Below are positions 1 to 12,600 of a stretch of 64,000 bases of DNA, piece after piece (the stretch's first letter is position 1; every line of letters starts with the position of its first letter). Made by a program: the position numbers and the translations under genes. A model generated the notes under the pieces. The model was not told where the DNA came from and searched no databases. It saw nothing but the letters and a program-made list of their open reading frames with translations. The stretch lies in the NCBI GenBank assembly GCA_013397795.1, contig VZTJ01003867.1:632124-696123 (forward strand), written 5' to 3'. The DNA comes from Orthonyx spaldingii (Eukaryota; Chordata; Aves; Passeriformes; Orthonychidae).

Positions 1-530
1 CTTAGCCATTATCCAGTGTAAACTTTCACTTCTCATTTTCCAGTATTTCCTTGGAGTTTTCATCTCTAAGTAATTGTGGCAGTGAAGATAAAACCATCTT
101 CCCTGATAAAGCACAGAAACCATTCAGCAGAATGCTTTGCCACAGCAGAACTCTGACTCCACATTCTGAGACTACAGTACCCCAAGAGTGTACAAAGAAT
201 ACAATTAAATATGTGGTATTTTAAGGACTTGACATCAAATCCACTTCTGAGAGCTTATTACTCATCCAGTCATAACACACAAGGTTTTCCTTGATAATTC
301 CAAATTGGAATTTCTCAAAAAATAATCTTGGAACACAGTACATACACACAGAATAATAGATTAAATTTTCAAACATTACAGAAACACTGATAAGCACCAG
401 AAAGTTAGTACAAATAAAAAAAAAAAATCAACATTATAAAGCTCTAATGTCACTATATACTGAAAGAACATAAACCAGAACAGGTCTGTTTAAGAACCAG
501 TTTTTAGAAAGGCAAAGGATCTGCTCATAC
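1..530 (-). other. Start of WAPL intron 11
   Basis: AT-rich sequence following exon 11. I looked on the minus strand for the next expected WAPL peptide and did not find it. An A run is present at about 415-427. Nothing else is supported. Confidence 0.75.
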
Positions 531-632
531 TCACACTTTCCAAGACCCGTAAACATCTCTCTGCACCCCATAACGAAGCAACCAACTTCTCTTCGTTTTC
601 ATCACTGCTTAGGTGATCCACACATTCTTTAA
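531..632 (-). CDS. WAPL: WAPL exon 11 (residues 835-868), last exon in the window
   Basis: Acceptor TTTCTGTTTGTGTTTAG before 632. The exon encodes VKECVDHLSSDENEEKLVAS and on to ERCLRVLESV. The 3' border is uncertain by four bases: the sequence GAAAGTGTGAGTATGAG offers a donor GTATGA after base 531 or GTGAGT after base 535. The mammalian protein continues LESVTV, which either choice could give depending on the next exon. That exon (starting about HNPENQ in mammals) is not found in bases 1-530, so it lies beyond the left edge. Confidence 0.9.
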
Positions 633-3600
633 CTAAACACAAACAGAAATTGTTTTCCTCCATGAGTAAGAGGTCTTCAAAAGCCAGGTGTACAACTAAC
701 CAGCTACTCAAGAGTTGCCATCAACCTTGTTTTACACTTTGCACACCTCTAATGCCAGCAAGCAATCACAAAGACATGATCAGCACTACAAAATTTTTCA
801 TTTCTCCAAGTAAATGAAAAAAACAAACCTTATAATTTTGTCTTTAGGAGTTTGAGATTGTTGCTACAAACTACCTAACCATACATTTTATTTTCTCCTG
901 ACAGCAACAGTGTCCAGCACATGACTGTGTTCCTTAACTCTGAGGGAGTCTTTCAGAAGAGGAAAGAGGGCAAGCACACACTTGCCACACTTTACCAGCC
1001 TGAAACCATAACCTGAAACTGTGTTCAAATTGAATACTTTTATCTCTCCAGTCCCTCCTTTGTTCTACCTCTGCTTACTTAAGACCAAGCTTTATTCAGG
1101 TCAAGAATTCATTTAGAAATGTCCCTTCTCCTACCTGTGAGATTCTGATCAAAAAACCACTAACCAAGACATATCTTTGAAAACATAATGAAATTAACCC
1201 TCCTCCCTATTTCTTCTTGAAGGGTTTACTTCCTTTGGTATATTTAGTATAAAAATATCTGGTCTGAAATAATTCTAGAAGATTCTAAAGGAGATTGTAC
1301 TCTAGAATAAGGGTGCTGTACAGAGACAGGTAACACCATTCTGCCCAAGCTTAAGCCATTTTTAATCTCACACCTTGTAATGCAACACCTTACACATTCT
1401 GTTTAACATGGAAACTACTTTCAATCCCACATGCAACAGGTTAAAGTCACTAATATTTCTCAGAAACTTGATATTGAATTGTGTACTTTAACACTGCTAA
1501 GAAAAACATGTAATATTTCTATTTTTAACCACAGGAAATGAACATTACAAAAAGCAAGCATCCCATTACAGTTCCCTATTTCTTCATGCTGTCAGAGCAG
1601 TATCCCCACCATACCTTTATCTACAATATGATCCAGACCACCCAGAAGTCGCAGTTCTTCTTTAAACCAGTCCCCAGCTCGCTTCGAGGTGAGAGACAGC
1701 AACGTCTCCATTGCCAAATGCCCAGTCTGCAAGAGTGAGGTTCTGGAGTTAGTGAAATCATCATCTGCAGCTATAGCCAATGTATCAAGTCATACAAATA
1801 CACCTCATGTGAACCATAAAAACCAAAGTATAGATCCTGAGTAGAAGAACCACCAGAGGGAGCAAGAACAGACTGGAAAATATGCACATCTTAAAAAAAA
1901 TGACAGTCCTGACAAAAAAGGTACTTTGCATTTTCAAATTTTCTTTATTTTATTAATAGATTAGAAAACCCAAGCAGAACTCCTGTAATCTGTTCCCTCT
2001 TGTTATCAAAAGAAACAAGGGGAGGAAGGAAATGGACAGATCAGCCAGGTAGTAAAAAAATCAAAAAAAGCCCCAGTGAATGCAGCTTCTGAGTCTCTCA
2101 GATACATTGGCTTTGCTGCTCATAGATCACACTTGCCTCCAATGTAGGTATCTTGTGGTTTTAATTTTAAACGTACAGAATAAAGCAATTAAACTGAGCC
2201 ACTGCAGGAAATCTTAATCTATTTACTGACATACTTTTTTGGAAAAAAAGAAGAACACATATATAATTTCAATAACAGTAAAGGTAAGGTCACTGCCTAC
2301 AAATGAAAGTGGAACAGCACTCACCAGGCTTGAGCAAACACTCCATTGTCTCAGTATGAGCCCTCCCCTCCCACCCCCAGCACTTCCAGCTGCTTTCCTT
2401 GCTTTCAAAATCCTTGATTTCCAAGGAGGAAAAGCAAGTTGAAGATTAGATAAAGAAGAGTTACCACCTCCTTTTCAGTTTCTGGCTTTATGTTTATGCA
2501 AGAAAACAGAATATTCAGAAATGAGTCCAGCCTAACTTCTAGACAGACACACAAACAACACTGTCTGTGGAAAGAGGGAGGCAAATCGATCACCTTTGCC
2601 TGATCTGTGTAAGATTCCAAAAAGCAAAGGTGTGACTGGTTAGGCACCAACTGGAGGGATAGAAACATCTGCTGCACCCCTCCTGTTTCTCACTGGGTAT
2701 GTCTGAGTCTGAAAAAGCACAGAGCTTTTCTTTACCTCCAGAAGATTTGCATTTTTGTTTGCATTTTCTGCCTGTCATCTGGTACAAAACAGAGATTACT
2801 TATTGTATCTCATGACAGGGATCTACATGAAAGCAGCTTGATCTTCAACATATGAAGTTCATTATTGTCTCAACTTACCATTGCTACTAACTCAAACTGG
2901 AAGAAAACCTCATCATCTCATTTGGCTTGCAAATATTCTCTAAATACTATACAGTCTCTGCTTCTAGATGGTGCAGCTGGGAGGAAACCAGTTTCCATCT
3001 GTGAGGTACTACAATATTCAATGCATTTACAGCAACAGCTCGAAATAAATTTAAGAAATAGAGCTGCCTCAGGGAAAAGCCCTCAAATAAAACAGCTGAA
3101 ACTGATGGCCTAGGATATTAATGCTCTTTACTCATGAACAGCTTCCTCACAAGACAGAGTCCCTTTTGATACATCCTCTCCTTTTAAAACCCGTGTCTAA
3201 GAAAACACAAGAACAGAATTACAGATCATAAAAAAGCAACAGGCTAGATCAGATTATGAATATGAGAAAAGCTCAAGGAGGAGACAGTGGTCTTTGTGGC
3301 TGGATGCTTCAGCAATGAGGAACCTGCAGCAGCTGTTCCACGCTTAATAAAGGGAGCTGTCTTACATTTTATAGTGCAAGAGATGTCCTGGCACTGACAA
3401 ACTCTGCTATGTGAGCTGCCTTCAGTGCCAAAACAGTGCTGAAAGAAGACTCTGATTGTACCAAATCCTTGCTGATCACCACCTAGAGAACAAATTTCAT
3501 TCTGTGGTGGCATTTTCAGACTCTAAACTGAAAGTGCAGAATATAATCTCGAGTTTGTTCTTCCTTTGCAGATTTCCAAGGCCAGAAAGTTAATTCAAGG

Positions 3601-6600
3601 CCCCTACCTGCACCTTTCACATGTTTGCAGGAAACAAGCCTGAAATTGAAATTTGTAATCCGTTGTCACCACAATCTGATTACCAAGGTTAACAATGATG
3701 TCAAGGGTATCATCTTCCTCACCCAAAATTCAGCTCTTGCCAAAGCTACAGAATATGACTCTTGGTACCAATTCAGCTCTCTGCTCCACAGCCAGAATTT
3801 GGAGGAAAACGCCCAATGAAACTCTTCCCAAACTGACACGAAAGTCCCAAAAGCTCCAAAAGAAAATGCCAGCTCAACCAGGCACATCATCTTTTAGTCC
3901 AACTGAAGATGGAACACAATCCTGACTGCGGATTACTGCCAGGAGTTGGAACATTACTGCAGAGACAAAGCTCTGAGAAGCAATAAATCAGAAGCTTCCC
4001 CCGTTGGGTATAAGCATTACACAAAAAATGCCAAAAACCCTAATAAGAATCTTGAAAAGAATGTATTACAGGATGTCAAAAAATTAAGATCATACTAACA
4101 TCCACCACAGTGAAATATGGCAAAAGCAATAACACATTACTTATTTTAGTCATTTATGGCCACTCATCTAATCAATCTGTCAATCAATTCTTTAAATACA
4201 CTCTTCTAAAAAGCCTTGCAACTTATCCTTCTTATTTTCTAAGCTAGCTTGATGCTACCATCAAACCATGGCCAAATTTATTTTTAAACAGAACCAGTTC
4301 ACCCTGCTGCAGCTGAAGGTATTTTCATAAAGAGCAAGCATGTTTGAGAAGGGAAAGAATAAAATTCATCCGCATTCACAGTAAGCAACAGAAGTGCCAC
4401 CACACTTTGGGTAGGGAAACGTCAGTTTCTGCAGGATAGATTTTTTTTTTTAATGGGAAAACCTGCACCACATTTTGAATTTAGCACACAATACTCTTAA
4501 TCCCATGCACAAACCCCTATTTGTTTGTGAAAGTACTTATAAAATTTAGGCAAGGAAATGGAGTCAAATAATCTGAGTGTGGTCTTTAAACCCACAGTGA
4601 TTTAGTGTTACTTGTTTGCAAATGCTCTCTGTAACAAGCTGCCCTTAGCAGGGGCAAATGGAGACTCACACAGCTGAAGAAATCCTAACTTTATCCTACT
4701 AAAAACCTTTGAAAAAGCAAATTTCAAATTTGAAGAAGAAAGCACTTGCAGTGCAGCCAGGTATACATCGAAGGCAGATAAAATACCAGGAATCCTTTGC
4801 AGGGGATATGAAATGAAGGATGATGCCTGCAAGTTCCATTTTATTAAGCATTCCACAACTGCCAAGGCTTTCCAATAAAGCATGTTACCCACCGTGATGT
4901 TCTCGAGATCAAGATGTTTGTTGTGAACAGTTTCACACAGTCTCCGGATTTTTTCCTTAATTTTATTCATGTCTTTTTCATTCAGCAGCTTGGCAGAGGA
5001 AGCATCCTGTTCCAATTCCAGAAGCCGTATCATCAGATCTAGACTGGCTCTGTCTAAATCCATGTTCAAGCGATCCCTGCTCAGGATGTACATCAGAGCT
5101 GCTGTACAAAGGGACAAATTCTTGGGTTGGGAGAGAAAGAAAAAAAACCAATTAGTTCTACTAATCATTTTAGGAAGGCCTTTTACCACTTTTAATAAAC
5201 AAGTTGAAGATTTATAAAAGAAATGCCTGACAGGTTCCAGTCTTAGCACTTGCATGAGCACTCACTGTTGAATGGAGATCCCTCCTAGCAAGTCTCTAAT
5301 GCCTTCTCCTGACAAACAAAACTGGCACATAAAGCACTCCATTTATTTACAAAGCCTTGCAGAAAAGCACGGATTTCTACTTCTTAGGGGCTCAGTGCTG
5401 CAGACAGAGTAAGAAGCAGTAACTCCAGTAACACAGCATTAGAGAAGAGACAGATGGCAGGGGGACAAAGTGAAAAAGCCCAGGGTACACGGCAAGGCAG
5501 GTGAACATTCTGCTTCGAGGGGATGAACTGGTGACAGCAGCAGAAAATCCAGAGATCATGGGGACAGTGTCTGCAGGGAGGAGTACCTGGTGACAGAAAT
5601 TCTGATTCTGCCAAACAGGTCTGTCAATGTATAGGTTATCCAAACTTCTCCAGAATAAACACATTTTATTTCCAGGGGAATTCTGCTTTTTGGAAGTAGC
5701 CAGAGTATAAAGCAGCTTCCCCCTGTGCCTCATTCCCATCAGTCCTCAACATGTGATTGTCATTAACCTGACCACCCATATCTTACACAGAATTGGTGTA
5801 GAGGGACATCTGACTGGCTAAAGAACACTTAATTCTTCTTGAAGAATTAATCAAATTCTACCTTCAGGAGGATCCACAAAAGCCAAGGCAGAAGCTGACT
5901 GTCAGGAAGGGACAGACAACAGTGAAGCCCAGCTATCCATCCCTGGTGTCTAAGTACAGAATTGCACTGAGCTCCAAGTCACAGGACAGAGGAGAAATGT
6001 TCACGGGGAACTGAGGTGTGCTGGGCACAAAACTGTCACAAAACTGGCACTAACTGGAGGAGCTGAGAGCTGGGGGCTGTGTGGGGTCCGTGTGTGTCCT
6101 ACTGAGTTCACAACTGTTTCTGTATAAGGTAAATTAAACATGGAAACAAACTAATTCTGGAATATAAATGTCGTACATCTCAACAGGAAAGAACAGAATT
6201 CTGTGTCATAGCAGATTAACATCTTGTTTAGAGTTCAGCCAGCCACCAAAGCAATCATTAACTGCTCTGTTTATTTTAGAAGCAAGCAATAACCATACCT
6301 GGTGATACTAAGCAGTATCAGCATTTCCAGAACAGGATTAGGCAGCTGCCAGTCTATCAAAAGCTATGTCAAAACTCCTTCCTGTCTGAGTCAAGGGAAT
6401 CCTCAGGTGAATAAAGACTTTACTCTGACCAACTACCAAAGCTGAACTACCGAATGAAGGAAGCAAGAGTTTCCAAATCTACATCTTTCATGAGTACATG
6501 AGGACAGAGCTGTTAAAAAAACCCACAACGAACTCTTGGCTGTGAACATCGCTACCCCAGCCTCTCATCACTACTCCAGCCTTGCCAGATGGAAGGCACA

Positions 6601-9600
6601 AAGCATCTGTGTGACTTGTCTGCAGAGGGTACACATTGCTTACCCTTAATTTTCATCAACTTTCTCCAATAAACCTTGCAATTTTATCATTTTAATTACT
6701 GAAATTGTTTACTCTTGATTTACTTGCAGCTGGCTTAAACTGTACGTGCAGGTTCCTTGAAGAACTTGGTTCTTCCAGAATGGCAATGATTAAAACAGGA
6801 CACAGGAGTACACACATTCCAGAGAAACCAAAGGGCAGCTGATCATTGTTCAGCCAATGTGGGACTGCACCATCTGTGAAGAACTATTTTTTAATGACCA
6901 GCATTATCTAGGTGTTTCCTGGTTTAAAAAAAAATCCTCGAGGCCCCAGAGGAGTTTCTATCAACTACCAAGTATGCAGCAGTTACCAGGGGGAAAGTGC
7001 TGAATTTATAATCTGCCCTGCCAATATTTAGACATTTCAAAAAGTCTGAGATTTCTTAGATCATTACTCAGAAATGCTTTACAGATACTCCAAACTCTGG
7101 TAAGGGCAATGACACCCACTCTGCAAACAGCCCTTGCCTGTTCCAGGTTCCCTTCTTTCCATTCTGAAGGGAGCAGTGGTTCTTCTTCCCTCTGCATCAG
7201 CTCTGCCAACACTTCCCTTCAGACCGGCCAGGCAGGTTTCAAGATACTGAAATGTGATCAGAAGGGACCAAGACATGAGGCAGGAGGTTTCAGGCTGCAG
7301 GAGGAGCGCTGGAAAAGCCAAAAGGATGGATTGGCTCTGCGTAACAAGAGCCAGGCTCCTGCACAGCACGGACACAGGAGGGACTCAGGCCAGTGAGCCT
7401 CCAAACACTGGTGTGCAACTGGAAAACAGGGATGATGGAAAAGCAAGCACCTCAAATGTGGATTGTGCCTACAGCATGGAACAAACCTGCTTCAGCTTCA
7501 CACACACAGGTTTTCTAAAGCTGGTTTCTCCCAGCCCCTTTAGGCTTCATCAGGTTTCATCTTCCATAAAACAATTCTACATTTTGCTCTGATCTTCTGT
7601 AAGTGTTCAATTAACCACACTGCCTGAAAACTCTCTCATGCCCTACCCTACACACAATTCTGAGCTCAGAATGAGGGGAACATTGTTGGTACAACTCACT
7701 TTTGATCAGCATCCTAAGAGAAGAAAACAACTAACCAAAGAACCAAATCAGTCCTTCCAAATCCCACCCCTACAGACTGCAGTAAAGAGTAATTTTTTTG
7801 GGTGAGCTTCCCCCATTCCATTCTATTCCTCAAGATGCATAAAACACATTCTGCTTCCAAATAAATGCAGAGAAAAAAGTAAAATAAATAGAATTTGCTC
7901 CAGACATAAATCTCATGGCACATTTAACTATGGATTTCACTCCATACTTATACAGAATTCAGGAAAACATCCCAGTTTGAACGTACACTGCAGAAATGGC
8001 AGACCATTTACACCCACTCTCATCCTTGTCTTCTCTTGCTTGTTCTATTTATACTCCAGCTTGTGGGAACAGATGGTTATTTTCTAGGGTTCGGCACTAC
8101 ATATAATGCACTTTTATCTTTAAGTTATTCACATGCTGAAGACATTACAAAAGCACATTTCTGTGCTTAACTACTGACAGCTATAATGGAAATATAGTTT
8201 TTTATTTTAAAAAATTAATAATACTTCAAAATCTTTACAGAGCACCACTGAAGAGACAAAGTCAATTAAAAACTTATGCTTGAACACAAGAAAAATTTGG
8301 TGGAACAAGTAATTTTCATGTGGTTATTTTTGGGCACAGCTCAGTAAGATAGCTGGTTATTTTGTTTTCCCTGCTGGTTAAAGAAATGCCAACTGCCAGT
8401 ATGCAACTGCTACTTTATACTCCTTATGGAAATGTTAAGAGTCCCCCTCACACTCAGTCTACTCCACTGCATCAGAACAATGAATGCAGTATAAGCTCAT
8501 ATTTGTTCCCATTAGCAATGTTATTGTGGCAGTTTTCCCATGTTCAAAATACTTTGAAGAAAATACTAACCAAATATTTGTGCATTTTTTGCTCAGTCCT
8601 TATTTATCTTACAGGGATTTGAGCCATGCATGCAAAGCCGAGTGTGGTTTATTACTCTTGAGTTACTTGGAACTGAGATTTAGTGGAGAAGTTTCTACTC
8701 ACTTTGAAAAAATTAAAATTTCAGTGAAATAATTAGTGAATGAAAGGGTACTAGAGACAGACAGCGTGCTTATCCAGAGATGATTGTGTTGAGCACACAC
8801 TGTCAGTAGTTAGGGCATATCCATTAGCATTTATCAAGAGTAGTTTGATAAATCAGTAATTTCACAATACTGTAAAACCTGTACCAAGAATGCACTGTAA
8901 CTACATTCAAACATTAGCTACCAATTTTTTTCTTTGACGAAAGGGACATTTCATCAAATATACTGAAAACAGTGAACATAATCAATGCTTTTTGTTACTG
9001 CAGACTAATAATAGCATGCAATTTCCTTTTGAACTGTATGTGCTAGTTCTTTTGAAAATGAAGGAATAATGCTAACTGTTAAAAGACAGCCAAAAATACA
9101 CCCAGCAAGCTTGTACATTTTCCAAGGAACTGTAGCTGTCCTCTGCCGATCTGCAGCTCAGTGGTGGCAACTGTCCTAAATAGAGAGACTGTACTTCATT
9201 TATTTCTAGTATCACTTGGCACTACTTTGACAGCTCACAAAATAATGAACTCATTGAACCTGGTGCCTGTTTTACAGTTAGCCATTGCTAATTTTTGAGG
9301 GAGATGGAAAATAAGCTATTATTCTATATCAGTTACTTAAAACTACAGCTTTTTTCCCTCCACCCACAGGAAGATGTCAAATACCATCTCTGAAGTGTCT
9401 ATTTCTGTGGGTGCAAAGTTGCATTCTGCATTGTATGTCAGTCTTCTAGAGCTGTTACAGAAAATTATAAACCTGACTGATACACATATCCACCACCCAT
9501 GTCAAGTAAAACCTCGTACTTTCAGCTTTTGTAAAAATATCTCAAGGGATACCCCACAGAGGTAACATGGATAAGAAGGAAAACCAGACAGCTTCAGTTT

Positions 9601-12600
9601 AACTCTCAGGTCATGTTACCATAAATAGTTGGAATTTACGTCTCCTAGAATCCAACAGAACATTATATACGCTCAAGGCATCCTAAAACTGCAATTCCAG
9701 CAGTGCTCAAGGAGACAAGCACAAGACATGAAAAAATCGCTACAAGAGCTACAGAAGAGGTAGTAAGTCTGGAGACGAGCACTTAGAGCCACCTCTAAAT
9801 ATAAGGAGGAAAGATTCCTTTCAAATGTATCTGAAAGAGTTTAAAATACAACAAGAAAACTCTTAGAGAATACCTAATACAGCAATTCAAAGCGCAGTCC
9901 ATTTTTACAAAAACCCTAATTTTAAAAAGGATTTCCCAATGCAGAAGCACATAAACAGTGGAATAAGGAATTTATCAGTGGAACACAGGCGCTCTAGTTT
10001 TTCATGCCACTGATGAAGGCTTTCTAAAACGGAGCCAGTGATCCCACAGTACATACCCCATACTCATATTTATATACAAATATACACACACCCCAGTACA
10101 CACTACACTGGATGCTCAGCCTGCCCAGCAGACAGGTATCAATAAACTCTGAAGACTGAAATGCACAAGGCGTCCATACCTGGTGGTGCTGGGAATCATC
10201 CAGTGTTTTGAAGACCATGGCGACCATGCCGTGCGCTCTCAGGTGCATTCGGAAGCTGGGCATGGCGCACTTGGTCGCCAAGCTGATTACACTGGGGAAA
10301 CGAACTCTGGGTTAGAACAGCTCAAACAACCACACTTGACAAGAACAGTAGGTAAACAAGTCTTCAACACAAGACTGACCACGTGCCTCGGACCCTGGCA
10401 AACTGTTGGAATGGTTCTTCTAAAATTTGTGTAAGGCAGGTTTGCAATTGGTGACCAGTGATTGGTGAGAAGTGTTTTATTCAAGTTGCTTACCAGCACC
10501 AAACTATGTCTGCTCTATTCTAAGCTTGCCTAAAACCAGGATTTTAAAGGGCAGCCTGAATTTGTTTCTTAAAAAAAAAAAAAACTAAACATTTCCAGTA
10601 GTTAAATTGAAAGTAAAACGTGATGGATTAAGCATGAAGCTCTGATTTAGAGACACGGGAGAGCTCACTATGGACCAAGGCATTACCAGAAATTGTGTGA
10701 GCCTCCATTGCTATCTGATGGTTATCTAGTTAACTGACTAGTCCCAATTATGCCTAACATTACTTATACATAAAACCTTTTTTTATATTTATTGCTGCAT
10801 TTATGATTGATAGAAAGACCACAGATTTCAGAAAAAATCTGACAAAAATATCAGTCTAATGAGTGACCAGCATAAGAGTTGATTTTAAAAATGGAAGCCT
10901 TCCCCTCGCTTTCTCAGTAAGCTGTCTGCCATTTCTAGCACAGTGCAACATAACAACTGCTAAAAATACATTGCTTTTAAATGTGCACTAATGTGGGAGT
11001 GATTCTGCAATCAAGCCTTCCATGGCTGCTGAGGGATCTGCCTGTAAGAGATGCACACAGTAAGGTGTTTCAGAGAACAAGTGGTGTCTCTGCCTCCAAT
11101 CACAACAGCACCAGGTAGAGCTCACCTATCTGAGTCTCTTACATCGACTCCTATCCCTACACATTGATTTCCTTTGGAAAAACACTTTTCTTTTAATTTG
11201 TTGACTGAAAGAAAAGATTTTTGTTGTGTTTATGTTAAGTGACATTCCGTTACATAAATCTGGAAAGAATTAGTTTAAAATCTTAGTAAGTTTGTCACAT
11301 GAGCAAATAAGGAGCACTCATATGAAAAATACTCCTGAACTGTCATTACAGTAGCAATTTATTCTTATCATAGTGTTTATACAAACTGGAAGATAGAGTT
11401 CTTGTACTGATACTCCAGCAACAATATTCGTTGCTGGTTTCTGAGGATCAAATACATTTTAAAGTAGCTGTTTTAGAGGCAGAGAAAGCTTTTTCTCAGT
11501 CGCAGTCAATCATAAATAAAGCACTGCCATCACCTCTCACTATGGATTCAAGTTTAGCCTTCTCTTTTAGTTTTACAGAACAGAGAGGGAAATTTAAGTA
11601 TATAAAAATAGTATTGCATGCTTATTATATTTAACATTATTATAATTACTTTCATGTCCAGGCAATAGACACCAATATCAAATCACAAATTTTTTTCAAA
11701 GCAAGGCCTTGAAAATGCAACTTGAAAATGCATTTTTATGTTAATTTCACAATAATATGTAACTTGAATATTAAGAGTGCAATAAGTAGTCCAAGACAAG
11801 TTAAGGAAGCTTCCACTTAATATTGAGCCTCAGTCCTTCTAGTGGGTGCCAGCTGTTACTTCCCAACAGAAGATGAAGAACAGGCAGTTGGAGTTAAACT
11901 CTGTCTCAGTAATACCTTGGCTCCAGATTTTCACCAAACTCTGCAGTCTTCGGGATTTTATTTTAGAATTTAATTTGCATTAAAAACAGAACAGATATCA
12001 CACATAAGATGCACTAGACAAAGAGAAGTTATCAGAAGGTGTTTTTTTAATTTACAGCAAGGATAAAAAGTGTGTTGAAGATGTCTCTTACTGCACAATT
12101 TTCTATCTCATCTTCATAGCCATACTGCTTTTGATTATTCACAAGATACAATCTTAATTATTATTTTCAAATTTTATTCTTCATGGCAGAAGTGCCAGGA
12201 AAATGTCAATGATGTTCTAAAGCACGGTCACTTCTCTGATGCATATCTAATTCAGTGTCTCTTTTAAATATAAGTTCAGTGTTTTATATTAAGATGTCTT
12301 ACCTAAGGCAACGTGTGTTTAGGGGCTGATTGCTCTTCAATCCACTTAGCAAGTACTCAATATCATCTGTGAACTCTTGATTTTCACCAAACTCCACTAC
12401 ATCATTGAAGTGCTTTACATGCTGAACAACAGTGTATAACTGGAAAAGACAAATATTTTGACCTAAGTAAGTTGCTCTTGGAATTGATTATAATCTTAAC
12501 AAGTACAGTTTGAAAATCTATTCAGTTTTAAGTTCAAGGAAACATTAGGATGTTAATAAAGGCCATTCAACTATTTAGATAAAAATATTATTTTTAATAG

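Noticed and set aside
4608..4892. Continuation of the open frame past WAPL exon 9
   Set aside because: The conserved protein stops at a good donor and exon 10 continues it. The following 95 codons are intronic read-through.
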